A stretch of 64,000 nt of DNA. Origin: Candidatus Thorarchaeota archaeon (GTDB lineage Archaea > Asgardarchaeota > Thorarchaeia > Thorarchaeales > Thorarchaeaceae). Position 1 is the stretch's first letter. Every line of letters begins with the position of its first letter. The stretch lies in the NCBI GenBank assembly GCA_021498125.1, contig JAIZWL010000001.1, forward strand, positions 1,168,099-1,232,098, in the 5' to 3' direction. Under the pieces are notes generated by a model. It made no database searches. It saw only the letters and a list, made by a program, of their open reading frames with translations, and was not told where the DNA came from. Of this stretch, positions 9,191 to 17,329 are shown in pieces. The translations under genes and the position numbers were made by a program.

Positions 9191-9988
9191 ATGGTCTCTG
9201 TTGAGGTTCTTTCAACATGGTTTGAGTCTGCGGGAGAAGTCATACGTGGTCATCTTGTGCGGCCAACAGGTACTGGTCCCTTTCCCGGTATTTGTAAACT
9301 TCATGGACTGCCGGGGTCTCCAGATCAAGTATCAGGTATCGCAACAGAATTGGCTCAAGCTGGGTTTGCCATGCTCACCTTTGATTTTCGGGGCTTCAGG
9401 TCCAGTGAAGGGATTTTCTCTCTTTCAGGCGAGATTGAGGACGCCCGAAATGCAATAACCCATCTCCTCTCGATTGAAGAGGTCACACAAGGGGGCGTTG
9501 CATTGTACGGCGCAAGTTTTGGTGGTGCAATTGCGATATGTACTGCGGCACGAGACCTTCGAGTGGGAGCGGTTGCAGTGAGAGCGCCCGTATTTGATAC
9601 AGAGTCATTTGCGCTGTCCAATCAGCTGTCTGAGATCTTTGCCTTTGTCGAAGAGATCGCTCCTGATGATATGCATGGCTTAGCCGACTCTACTGCACGT
9701 GAGGATATGACTCGCAGACTACTGGCCGATGTAAAAACGTACAATCCGATGGTTGATGTCATAGAGATCGCGTCCCGCCCATTTTTAGTCGTGACTGGTG
9801 ATGCCGACGAGTTGATTGATCTTGCTGGTGTGCGCCGCCTGTTTGCGCGAGCGGGTGAACCCAAGACTATGCATGTGGTTCATGGTGCCGATCATGTTCT
9901 CTCAGAGGCTCAAGCCCGTCGTGAGACCAATGATCTCATTGTTGCTTGGCTGAAACAAAATCATCCTAGTCTCCGTGTGGATAATTAA
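9191..9988 (+). CDS. Alpha/beta hydrolase (esterase/dipeptidyl-peptidase-like)
   Basis: Serine hydrolase of the alpha/beta fold, cytosolic with no signal peptide. The nucleophile elbow GASFGG places the serine at S109. The acid is probably D206 in TGDADELID, and the histidine is H235 in HGADHVL. The oxyanion-hole HGLPGSP segment is at 38-44, and FDFRGFRSSEG matches the DxRGxGxS motif of acyl-hydrolases. At 265 residues it is a minimal fold with a small lid. The substrate cannot be predicted. The ATG at 9191 has no strong ribosome site. A hairpin follows the stop. Confidence 0.85.
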   Translation: MVSVEVLSTWFESAGEVIRGHLVRPTGTGPFPGICKLHGLPGSPDQVSGIATELAQAGFAMLTFDFRGFRSSEGIFSLSGEIEDARNAITHLLSIEEVTQGGVALYGASFGGAIAICTAARDLRVGAVAVRAPVFDTESFALSNQLSEIFAFVEEIAPDDMHGLADSTAREDMTRRLLADVKTYNPMVDVIEIASRPFLVVTGDADELIDLAGVRRLFARAGEPKTMHVVHGADHVLSEAQARRETNDLIVAWLKQNHPSLRVDN

Positions 9989-10001
9989 AAAATAAGATTA
10001 A

Positions 10002-10024
10002 GAGGCCAGTTCAATGCTGGCCTC
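10002..10024. terminator. Hairpin between convergent hydrolase and GlcF-like genes
   Basis: A perfect 8-bp inverted repeat (GAGGCCAG / CTGGCCTC, 10002-10009 with 10017-10024) with a 7-nt loop sits in the 41-bp space between two convergent stop codons. It probably ends transcription from both sides. Confidence 0.55.
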
Positions 10025-10029
10025 ATAGA

Positions 10030-11334
10030 CTATTCAATCAGATCATCAAGTACTTCGAGAAGCTCCACGACTTTCAGGTCAGAGCCAGCCAATTTCTCTC
10101 CGGTCTCTTCTTCTTCCTTCTTGAGTGCCTTGACTGCATCTTGGAAGTTAGTTATGCAGAATGGGCACGATGTCATGAGGATCTCGGCACCAGTTGAGGC
10201 AGCCTCCCTAAGTCGCTCCTTAGAAGTAGACAATGCCATGTCCGGATACTGTGACTTGACACCGCCACCAGCTCCACAACAGAAGGAGTCACCCTTGATA
10301 CGATACATCTCATGTAGATCGAGGCCGGGGATATTGCTGAGCACTACTCGTGGAATGTTGTAGTGTTCCTCCTTTGCCTTCTCCGCCTTGCGGCTGTCCA
10401 TGAGCCAGTTGTCACTGTTGGCTAGAATCTCTTTCTCAATGGCGATTCCGACATGACGTACGCTATGGCATGGGTCGTGCCACGTGACCTTCTTCGCATA
10501 TTCCTTCTTGATGTTCAACTTTCCTTCTTGGATCAGGTCGTAGATCAATTCTACTGTATGCCTTACCTTGAATGGTAGTGGCTTACCACTGATTCTAGGA
10601 TAGTCATTTCTAAAGGTCTTGTAGCAACCTGCACAGCTAAAGACGAGCAGATCAAAGTCCTTGAACATCTCAAGATTTTCTTCCATGACCTGCTTGAAGA
10701 TCTCTTTCTGACCCGTTCTCAGTAGCGGTGAACCACAGCAGACCTCCTTACTCAGGATCGTAAAATCAATCCCGACCTTTTTCAGGATACTTGCGGTCCG
10801 CTGAGCGACATGTTGCTGTCGATATGCTCCAGTACAGCCAACAAAGTATGCGACCTTCTTCCCCGGTTCATCGGGTTTTCCATTATACCACGCAGTTCTC
10901 TGATCACGCGGTTCATTGTACGGGTTTCGCATGTCATCTCTTCGGACTCTCTCAGCCAGGGCCTTGTGCTTGCTGAGGGGTTCGATGCCCGCCTCGATAA
11001 TGGCTGCTCTCAGCTCCTCTGTCACATGAACAGTATCGATATAGTTCGGGCACTGGTTTTCACACATTCCACAAGTTGTACAGGCCTCTACCACTTCCAG
11101 CAGTTCTTTACTGGCCTTCATCTCACCGTTCAGAAATGCTCTGGCCATCCATTGTTTGCCTGAGTTGAAATAGCCTTCCCAGCCGTAGTAGATTCCCGCA
11201 GGACATCCTTGCAGCATTCCGGTGTATTCTTCGGTTTCGCCCTCACGATCAGGTTCTCCCGAATATGCATACTGGCACGCCCGGCAGTGAATGCAGCGCG
11301 AATTGATCTCTCGCAATTCTTCCAAACTTGTCAT
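10030..11334 (-). CDS. glcF: GlcF/HdrD-like iron-sulfur oxidoreductase with two CCG domains
   Basis: Electron-transfer partner of the flavin oxidase encoded just upstream. Residues 10-80 hold a ferredoxin-type part with CIHCRACQ, QGCP, and a second cluster set CTTCGMCENQCP. Two cysteine-rich CCG domains follow: VGCTG with EVCCGSPLL near residue 170-205, and HDPCHSVRH with FCCGAGGG near 290-355. These bind a cubane or noncubane cluster in the HdrB/HdrD, GlpC and LldE families. At 434 residues it resembles GlcF and the heterodisulfide-reductase-related proteins common in archaea. It probably takes electrons from 2-hydroxyacid oxidation to a membrane or cytosolic acceptor. It is 66 nt downstream of the GlcD-like gene in one operon. 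Confidence 0.87.
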   Translation of the reverse strand: MTSLEELREINSRCIHCRACQYAYSGEPDREGETEEYTGMLQGCPAGIYYGWEGYFNSGKQWMARAFLNGEMKASKELLEVVEACTTCGMCENQCPNYIDTVHVTEELRAAIIEAGIEPLSKHKALAERVRRDDMRNPYNEPRDQRTAWYNGKPDEPGKKVAYFVGCTGAYRQQHVAQRTASILKKVGIDFTILSKEVCCGSPLLRTGQKEIFKQVMEENLEMFKDFDLLVFSCAGCYKTFRNDYPRISGKPLPFKVRHTVELIYDLIQEGKLNIKKEYAKKVTWHDPCHSVRHVGIAIEKEILANSDNWLMDSRKAEKAKEEHYNIPRVVLSNIPGLDLHEMYRIKGDSFCCGAGGGVKSQYPDMALSTSKERLREAASTGAEILMTSCPFCITNFQDAVKALKKEEEETGEKLAGSDLKVVELLEVLDDLIE

Positions 11335-11400
11335 CTTGATTCATTCCTCCGTTTAATTTTAGGGCTATTAAGAGTTACGAGCTGTAACTTTATTCTCCTC

Positions 11401-12927
11401 CTACTTACCATCCTTAACGGGACTGGGCAAGTCAGTGACTGACTCCCATGGAATTGCAAGGCGTCCCGGATGCAGAATCAAGTTGGGGTCCAGAACCTTT
11501 CTGAACTTGAGTAACATGTTGTAATACTCGGGTGTCCGCGAGAAGGTCTCTGGCGCATGCACAAATGGATCTGGTCTGTAGTTCAACCATCCTTTCTTGA
11601 GGAAGGAGCGAGTCGTTTCAAGGTTGAACTCACGGATCTTATCATAGATTCCTGGCTCGGTGGAGTTGAAGCACAGAATGGGCATGACAATTGCCTGTCT
11701 TCCATGATCGATACTTGCGACCCACATAGTTGGTGGGAATCCGTACTCTTCCATCTTTGCACAGTACTCTTCCATCATTCTTGCGGATTCAAGCCATGGT
11801 GTGTACCATGTGATGAAGAGAAATCCAGCCTGCCACAGCGAATACGATACTGCAATCTTGTTCGGTTTCTTCAGTCGTGATGCGATCTGTTTTGGATGAA
11901 GCTTCCATTGCGGGCATTCGGTCTTCGCCTTGACTTCGTATGCCTTGTAGATCTCATCAATACCCTTCTTGGTATCTTCGAGTTCTTCTTCAGTCCACGC
12001 CCAGATCTCGTAGTTCATCCAATACTCACTGATTCCGATTTTCTTGTAGAACTCGTAGTCTAAGGGAACGTTGGTCTTGGGCCATCTGGTCATGACAAGG
12101 GGCCAGTTGCCACCCTGCACCATGACGGTGTGTTCCGCGATGCCCATCTCATGCTTCGAGACCTCCCATGTGGGTTTGATGATGTCGTCCCAGCTCTTTC
12201 CGCCATACGCCACCACCGTCTTGAAGTGTGGATGGGGGATCATCTTGATTGCAGCCTTTGTGATAATACCCATGGATCCTTGGGAGCCGAGGAATAGGCC
12301 ATCCGGGTTTGGGCCGGGTCCCCATCGATAGTATGGTTTTGCACCATCAAGGGCCCACGAGCCTGTCCTAAAGATCTCTCCTGTTGGAAGAACGACCTCA
12401 AGTCCCATGATCATATCTGCCTGTGGTCCATAGACACCAGTCACAAGTGAGAACCCTCGTTCGATAGCATCTCCAAGGACCGTAGCTGCGGGTGGTGCGC
12501 CATCTGGTATTGGTGGTGCCCATTCCGGATACTTGGTCTTGAAGATTCGCCATGCGTCCCCGGATTTCAGACCCGGCTCAACAATCATGACTCTGTTCTC
12601 TACATCTACTTGGAGTCCATTCATCCGGGTCATGTCCATGTAGATGCCACCCGGCTCGATGGCAGGGAGGGCGAATCCTCCGCTGAGTCCACCGGCTGCG
12701 GGGGTCACAGGTATCAGGTTTTCATTGGCAAGAACAAGGATCTCAGAGACCTGATGAGCGTCTTCCGGTCTGACTATTGCCTCGGGTAAGACTGCTTCTA
12801 GTCCCATGATGCCTCGTGCCATGTACGAGTGGCGAAGAGGTTCGCTAGTCGTGACGTATTTCTCGCCACATATGGAGACCAGCTTCTTGACCACATCGTC
12901 GGTCACGTGATTGTATTTCACAGTCAC
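11401..12927 (-). CDS. glcD: GlcD-like FAD-linked oxidase (glycolate/D-lactate dehydrogenase family)
   Basis: FAD-dependent 2-hydroxyacid dehydrogenase. The PCMH-type FAD-binding domain (residues about 30-250) shows IVRPEDAHQVSEIL, PAAGGLSGGF and the FLGSQGSMGIITKA pyrophosphate-binding stretch. The C-terminal substrate domain ends in DPNLILHPGRLA, typical of GlcD and vanillyl-alcohol-oxidase relatives. GTG start at 12927, with GGAGGA 6 nt upstream. At 508 residues it is normal length. With the downstream CCG-domain protein it forms a two-subunit enzyme. The substrate may be D-lactate, glycolate or another 2-hydroxyacid and cannot be fixed from sequence. Confidence 0.87.
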   Translation of the reverse strand: MTVKYNHVTDDVVKKLVSICGEKYVTTSEPLRHSYMARGIMGLEAVLPEAIVRPEDAHQVSEILVLANENLIPVTPAAGGLSGGFALPAIEPGGIYMDMTRMNGLQVDVENRVMIVEPGLKSGDAWRIFKTKYPEWAPPIPDGAPPAATVLGDAIERGFSLVTGVYGPQADMIMGLEVVLPTGEIFRTGSWALDGAKPYYRWGPGPNPDGLFLGSQGSMGIITKAAIKMIPHPHFKTVVAYGGKSWDDIIKPTWEVSKHEMGIAEHTVMVQGGNWPLVMTRWPKTNVPLDYEFYKKIGISEYWMNYEIWAWTEEELEDTKKGIDEIYKAYEVKAKTECPQWKLHPKQIASRLKKPNKIAVSYSLWQAGFLFITWYTPWLESARMMEEYCAKMEEYGFPPTMWVASIDHGRQAIVMPILCFNSTEPGIYDKIREFNLETTRSFLKKGWLNYRPDPFVHAPETFSRTPEYYNMLLKFRKVLDPNLILHPGRLAIPWESVTDLPSPVKDGK

Positions 12928-13034
12928 TCGGTTATCCTCCGTTCATCAGCAGCATATCATCTTCGATATAGTCACGGCCATGGGAATTCCCTCATAAATA
13001 GGCATCGCAAGACGGGAACTCGGCCACCGAACTG

Positions 13035-13043
13035 TTTTATATT
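13035..13043 (+). promoter_or_regulatory. Probable TATA box of the small GTPase gene
   Basis: TTTTATATT lies about 67-75 nt before the ATG at 13110, in a divergent gap shared with the GlcD-like gene. By archaeal spacing, transcription would begin near 13066-13070. Confidence 0.4.
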
Positions 13044-13109
13044 CCATTTTCATTGTATATTTTGTTCGCCACCTCCGGTTTCCAACAACAACCTCGGAAC
13101 AGACGAACG

Positions 13110-13706
13110 ATGACCGCACTAAAACCCTATGACTACAAAATCTATGTGACTGGGCCTTTTCAATCTGGAAAGACTACTCTGGTCCATACGTTAGATCCCC
13201 ATGCAATATCGGTAGACCGGCCGCTCCCCAAACCATATCGTGGCGAGCCAGGCTCAACCACGACTGGCTTCGATCTTGGTCGAATCATGTGGATTCGGAA
13301 GAGCGAAGATGAGGTTGGTCTCATAGTTCCAAAGAAGGACTATCTTGCCGAAACATATGATGGCTTTGTCATCAAGGAGATTGAACTACGTGGAGTACCG
13401 GGTCCTCTTCATTTCAAGTTTGTTCGGGACACAATGCGTAGTAACACAGATGTTGTGTTTCTTGTAATCGACTCGTCTGATGTTGACCAGCGTGATGATG
13501 CCATTGCCCACTTTCAGGAGGCACATCTCTCTTTTCGAGACCGACCGATCATTGTATTTGCAAACAAGCAGGACCGTGATGACGCTAAAGCACCTGAGGA
13601 GGTTGCAGCTTGGCTCGGTGTGGATGCTGTCTATGGATTGACAACTCGTGATGCTGAGAAATGTAGCGCGACCATAGTGCAGATCTTTAGAGAGGTTCTC
13701 ACATAA
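13110..13706 (+). CDS. Small Ras-like GTPase of the COG2229 (MglA/SRPRB-like) group
   Basis: A 198-residue G protein. Walker A GPFQSGKT is at 15-22, a switch-I-like STTTGFDLGRI at about 49-59, and the NKxD base motif is ANKQD. The STTTGFDLGRI and GVPGP pattern is that of the COG2229 family of prokaryotic GTPases related to MglA and SRP-receptor beta. The G3 motif is degenerate: where DTPGQ is expected it reads GVPGP, so the catalytic glutamine is a proline and intrinsic hydrolysis may be weak. I chose ATG 13110 over an upstream start at 13053 because homology starts at KPYDYKIYVTG. A 51-residue zinc finger gene and a surface protein follow on the same strand. Confidence 0.85.
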   Translation: MTALKPYDYKIYVTGPFQSGKTTLVHTLDPHAISVDRPLPKPYRGEPGSTTTGFDLGRIMWIRKSEDEVGLIVPKKDYLAETYDGFVIKEIELRGVPGPLHFKFVRDTMRSNTDVVFLVIDSSDVDQRDDAIAHFQEAHLSFRDRPIIVFANKQDRDDAKAPEEVAAWLGVDAVYGLTTRDAEKCSATIVQIFREVLT

Positions 13707-13782
13707 TCGGATCACTTCTATTAGTAGACTTGGTGTATCTGGCGTCTTTACTTCCGCCACTATCTCCTTATTCATATCAGGA

Positions 13783-13938
13783 ATGAGTAATATCATCGAT
13801 ATGTCATGTGAGAGCTGTGGAACAATTGAGCGCATTGGGAAGCGCGTTTTTGTTGGACGACGCGTGTGTATTGATTGTTGGCGTCTGAAAAAGAATGAAC
13901 CTGTGATCTCTGATAAAGAGCGCGTACCAACACGATGA
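13783..13938 (+). CDS. Small zinc-finger protein, 51 residues
   Basis: A short reading frame whose translation has two cysteine pairs, CESC (residues 9-12) and CIDC, in a compact beta-hairpin zinc ribbon (CESCGTIERIGKRVFVGRRV). AGGA lies just before the ATG, and the cysteine spacing is that of archaeal stand-alone zinc ribbons. It lies 76 nt after the GTPase gene. Its TGA overlaps an ATG of the next frame, although I prefer a later start for that gene. It may be a regulator or a GTPase partner. The function is unknown. Confidence 0.6.
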   Translation: MSNIIDMSCESCGTIERIGKRVFVGRRVCIDCWRLKKNEPVISDKERVPTR

Positions 13939-13994
13939 TTCATACAGTCTTCTTTTATTACTTCGCGCGGATATTATCTGTTGGTGAACACCAG

Positions 13995-15368
13995 ATGACA
14001 GGTCCGAGACTTCGTCTACTCGCGTTACTAGCTATGATTACTCTAGTCACGCCAATAGTTTATAGTCCAATGGCCGCCGCCTATACGCCAGGCGACGAAG
14101 CGGCAGTCTTCGGTCATACCTTTGCTGAAGAGTATTGGACTAATAGTTCGATTGTGCTCAAGACCTCCGGTGCAAACGCAACGTTTACCGCGTCCTATGT
14201 TCATGTCGATGACTTCCAAGCATTCCTTCTTGCCTTCAACAAGATCAATACAAGTGAAGGTAAGCAAATTATCCTCCCCTATCAATTGTTCGGAATGCAT
14301 TATGTCACTCCCGGTGGCGAGGATGTCTTCATAGGTGCGATCTTTGCGTTTTTGCTTATTCATAACGAGAGTTATGGAAACAACAATCTACCGGATGTCG
14401 GTAATGAACATGCATGGTATGTTGTTCCAATGAGCAATGACAATCCATGGCCAGAGTACACGCCTAATGTTGAATCCATTCCGGTTTCAAAGATTAGCGA
14501 TAATCATTACAGGTTTGGGATGAGATATACAAATCTGACTGCGCGTATCGTTTCTGCGGATTCAACTGGGGCCTTCCTTGCGACTCTGGCTATTCCCTTC
14601 CTGAGAGTTTTGATTAGTGAGCTGACCGTTCAATACGATATAATCATTGACGCTGATGGTACAGTTCACGCCGAGACCCTATACACAATTGGTCAGGTGG
14701 AGAAGGCGCAAGAGTGGAAACTTTTCCACTTCGTGGATGTCGACCCTCAAGAATTGATTATTCCCAGTATGGAGATATCCGCTGTCCACTATCTATCTGT
14801 CTTTACATCCAAGTATAATGTCACCAGTGCATCAACCGGACACACTCTGCAGCCTCCCACGGCTACAAAGCCACTTACTGATAACATCAGTATCAAGGTT
14901 GGTGACGACAACGAACGTGCCTTTGATATCGGTCTGGGTCGGAGCTATTCTCTGATCAATCAGACAACTAATCCTTGGACGACTGTATCAGATAATGAGA
15001 CCGCCTTGAATGCGTTAGTCGCCGCACCCAGTGCAGGATTCGCTCTTGTTGCATGGCAAGCGCCGTTTTCGGGATGGGTCTTTGCGCACATGGCCTATGG
15101 TCTATCGGAGCAGGTACGGACTCGCTATCATTCGGTACAAGGACTCATCAATAACTCCACGGCCGAATTTGCTAGTAGCCAGTGGTGGTATGCTGTGTCC
15201 TTCCCTGAATGGAATGGTCTGCGCATCTATCAGGATCCAACCTATACGGCTACTACTAATCTGGGCACGACCACGACTTCTACTGGGTTCAAACTAACTG
15301 GGACTCAGCTCATCATCATCGGTGTCGTTGTTGTTGTAATTGTGGCTATTGCCGCCAAAAAACGGTGA
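13995..15368 (+). CDS. Secreted or membrane-anchored surface protein
   Basis: A 457-residue exported protein of no family I recognise. I place the start at ATG 13995, because it gives a classic signal peptide (basic MTGPRLR, then LLALLAMITLVTP, then AAAYTPGDE). The frame also opens at 13935. The long middle is a beta-rich ectodomain with several NxS/T sequons and no cysteine pairs. The C-terminus has a short threonine-rich stalk (TTTTSTG) and one helix (LIIIGVVVVVIVAIAAKKR), the archaeal surface-anchor pattern also seen in four other proteins of this window. A strong terminator follows. Confidence 0.72.
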   Translation: MTGPRLRLLALLAMITLVTPIVYSPMAAAYTPGDEAAVFGHTFAEEYWTNSSIVLKTSGANATFTASYVHVDDFQAFLLAFNKINTSEGKQIILPYQLFGMHYVTPGGEDVFIGAIFAFLLIHNESYGNNNLPDVGNEHAWYVVPMSNDNPWPEYTPNVESIPVSKISDNHYRFGMRYTNLTARIVSADSTGAFLATLAIPFLRVLISELTVQYDIIIDADGTVHAETLYTIGQVEKAQEWKLFHFVDVDPQELIIPSMEISAVHYLSVFTSKYNVTSASTGHTLQPPTATKPLTDNISIKVGDDNERAFDIGLGRSYSLINQTTNPWTTVSDNETALNALVAAPSAGFALVAWQAPFSGWVFAHMAYGLSEQVRTRYHSVQGLINNSTAEFASSQWWYAVSFPEWNGLRIYQDPTYTATTNLGTTTTSTGFKLTGTQLIIIGVVVVVIVAIAAKKR

Positions 15369-15380
15369 TTCTTAGATTAT

Positions 15381-15406
15381 ATGGCAGACTCGTTCTGCCA
15401 TTTTTT
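15381..15406 (+). terminator. Rho-independent-like terminator
   Basis: A perfect 7-bp stem (ATGGCAG / CTGCCAT, 15381-15387 with 15395-15401) with a 7-nt loop runs straight into a T-rich tract (TTTTTTATTTTTAT). It ends the surface-protein transcript and faces the convergent mutase gene. Confidence 0.7.
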
Positions 15407-15459
15407 ATTTTTATGAGAATCGGACTTTTTTTAGTATTCTGTCACCCGATCCCTTACGG

Positions 15460-17166
15460 TTAGAATATCTTGGGTTCTTCCCACTCCCCGTAGACCTCTC
15501 GCCAGACATCACAGATCTCGCCCACCGAAGCGTACGCCTTGACCGCTTCAACAATGTGGGGCATGACATTCTCGGTCCCTTCTGATGCCTTTCTGAGTCC
15601 ATCGAGTGCTTCCTGAACTCGTTTGTTATCTCGCTCGCGGCGAATTCGTTGAAGTCGCTCGACCTGTTTCCGCTCGACCTCGGGGTCAATCTTGAGGACC
15701 GGAATCGCTATGTCCTCGCCTTCAAGAACGTACTCATTGACTCCTACAATGATCCTGCGTTTTTCTTCGATCTCTTTCTGATACCTGAAGGATGCGTTAG
15801 CGATCTCCTTTTGGAAGAATCCCTTTTCAATGGCGGGGATGACACCGCCAAGCGCATCAACCTGATCAAAGTACTTGTATGCCGCTTCTTCCATCTCGTT
15901 TGTCAGAGCCTCAACGTAGTATGATCCTGCAAGTGGGTCGATGGTATTAGCAACCCCACTTTCGTGAGCAAGCACCTGTTGGGTCCTCAGCGCTACTCGT
16001 ACAGCATCCTCAGTAGGCAGACAGAGAGCCTCATCCATGCTGTTTGTGTGAAGTGATTGCGTCCCACCAAGAACAGCGGCGAGTGCTTGATATGCGGTGC
16101 GAACGATATTGACCATGGGTTGCTGGGCCGTCAGTGAGCAGCCTGCCGTCTGTGTATGGAATCGCATCCAGAGGGATCGTGGCTTCTTGGCCCCGAATCT
16201 CTCTTTCATCTCGCGTGCCCATATCCTTCGTGCTGCCCGGTATTTTGCGATTTCTTCAAAGATGTCATTATGTGCATTAAAGAAGAATGACAGGCGAGGT
16301 GCAAAGGCATCAACATCAAGTCCCCTCTTAGTTGCCCACTCCACGTATGTGAGTCCATTCAGTAGAGTAAATGCAAGTTCTTGAACTGCGGTTGAGCCCG
16401 CCTCTCGAATGTGATAGCCACTGATGGAGATCGTGTTCCATCGTGGGATGTGTTCGGTCGAATATTCAATGATGTCAGTGATGATCCGAAGTGATGGCTC
16501 AGGTGGATAAATCCAGCTCTTTTGTGCCATGTATTCTTTGAGGATATCATTCTGGATCGTCCCGCCGATCTTGTCTGCTGGAACTCCGGTCTTTGCAGCA
16601 GCCACCATGTACATCGCAAGAAGGATTGACGCTGGAGCATTAATGGTCATTGATGTTGTGACCTTGTCAAGAGGTATGCCCGCGAATAAGATCTCCATGT
16701 CCTTGAGGGTGTCCACAGCAACGCCGAGTTTTCCAACCTCGCCGAATGCAAAGGGATGATCCGAGTCGCGCCCAAAGATGGTGGGCAAGTGAAAGGCAAC
16801 ACTGAGACCCGTCTGACCATTAGCGAGGAGAAATTTGTACCGCGCATTCGACTCTTCAGCAGTGCCCATTCCTGCAAATTGCCTCATCGTCCAGATACGA
16901 CCCCGATACATTGTGGGTTGTACACCACGAGTGTACGGGTACTGACTTGGAAATCCGAGATCTCTTAGGTAATCAAAATCCGGGATGTCTAATGGTGTGT
17001 ATATTCGTCGTACAGGTGTGCTCGACGTAGAGATGAATTCCTCCCTTCGCTCAGGATGACGCTCGATATGTTTGGCCAAGGTGGTGTTTTCCCATCCTTC
17101 TTTGGCCTCTCGGATCTTACGCAGCTCTTCTGCATATACAGGGTCGGTATCTGCCTTCTTGTCCAT
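15460..17166 (-). CDS. icmA: Acyl-CoA mutase large subunit with isobutyryl-CoA-mutase-type active site
   Basis: B12-dependent acyl-CoA mutase TIM-barrel subunit (568 residues) with no cobalamin domain of its own. ATG 17166 is preferred over ATG 17175 because AGGAG abuts the upstream ATG but sits about 9 nt from this one. The two specificity positions differ from methylmalonyl-CoA mutase. The tyrosine of TIRQY (Y89 in the Propionibacterium enzyme) is phenylalanine (TMRQF), and the arginine of KEFMVR (R207) is glutamine (KEYMAQ). This Phe/Gln pair is the known signature of isobutyryl-CoA mutase. Y243/H244 (SGYHIREAG) are kept. SVAFDL reads SVAFHL, an additional change next to the substrate pocket. 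No IcmB-like subunit is adjacent; the only B12 subunit in view is at 39647. It may act on isobutyryl-, pivalyl- or another branched acyl-CoA. Confidence 0.88.
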   Translation of the reverse strand: MDKKADTDPVYAEELRKIREAKEGWENTTLAKHIERHPERREEFISTSSTPVRRIYTPLDIPDFDYLRDLGFPSQYPYTRGVQPTMYRGRIWTMRQFAGMGTAEESNARYKFLLANGQTGLSVAFHLPTIFGRDSDHPFAFGEVGKLGVAVDTLKDMEILFAGIPLDKVTTSMTINAPASILLAMYMVAAAKTGVPADKIGGTIQNDILKEYMAQKSWIYPPEPSLRIITDIIEYSTEHIPRWNTISISGYHIREAGSTAVQELAFTLLNGLTYVEWATKRGLDVDAFAPRLSFFFNAHNDIFEEIAKYRAARRIWAREMKERFGAKKPRSLWMRFHTQTAGCSLTAQQPMVNIVRTAYQALAAVLGGTQSLHTNSMDEALCLPTEDAVRVALRTQQVLAHESGVANTIDPLAGSYYVEALTNEMEEAAYKYFDQVDALGGVIPAIEKGFFQKEIANASFRYQKEIEEKRRIIVGVNEYVLEGEDIAIPVLKIDPEVERKQVERLQRIRRERDNKRVQEALDGLRKASEGTENVMPHIVEAVKAYASVGEICDVWREVYGEWEEPKIF

Positions 17167-17221
17167 TGAGGGCATCTCCTCTTCTTGGAATTATTCTCTA
17201 AAATACGGGTTATTAAGTATT

Positions 17222-17232
17222 CCATTTATAAT
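17222..17232 (-). promoter_or_regulatory. Probable TATA box of the acyl-CoA mutase gene
   Basis: On the minus strand the sequence reads TATTATAAATGG, a good archaeal TATA element about 60 nt before the chosen ATG. It leaves a leader of roughly 30 nt that carries the AGGAG site. Confidence 0.45.
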
Positions 17233-17329
17233 AGTAATAGTTTGAATCATTTCGGTTTAGTTATTATGAGCGATGAAACTTGTCCGAAACACTAATGTTA
17301 TTCGCATAACTTAAATTAAGTGAACTGTA

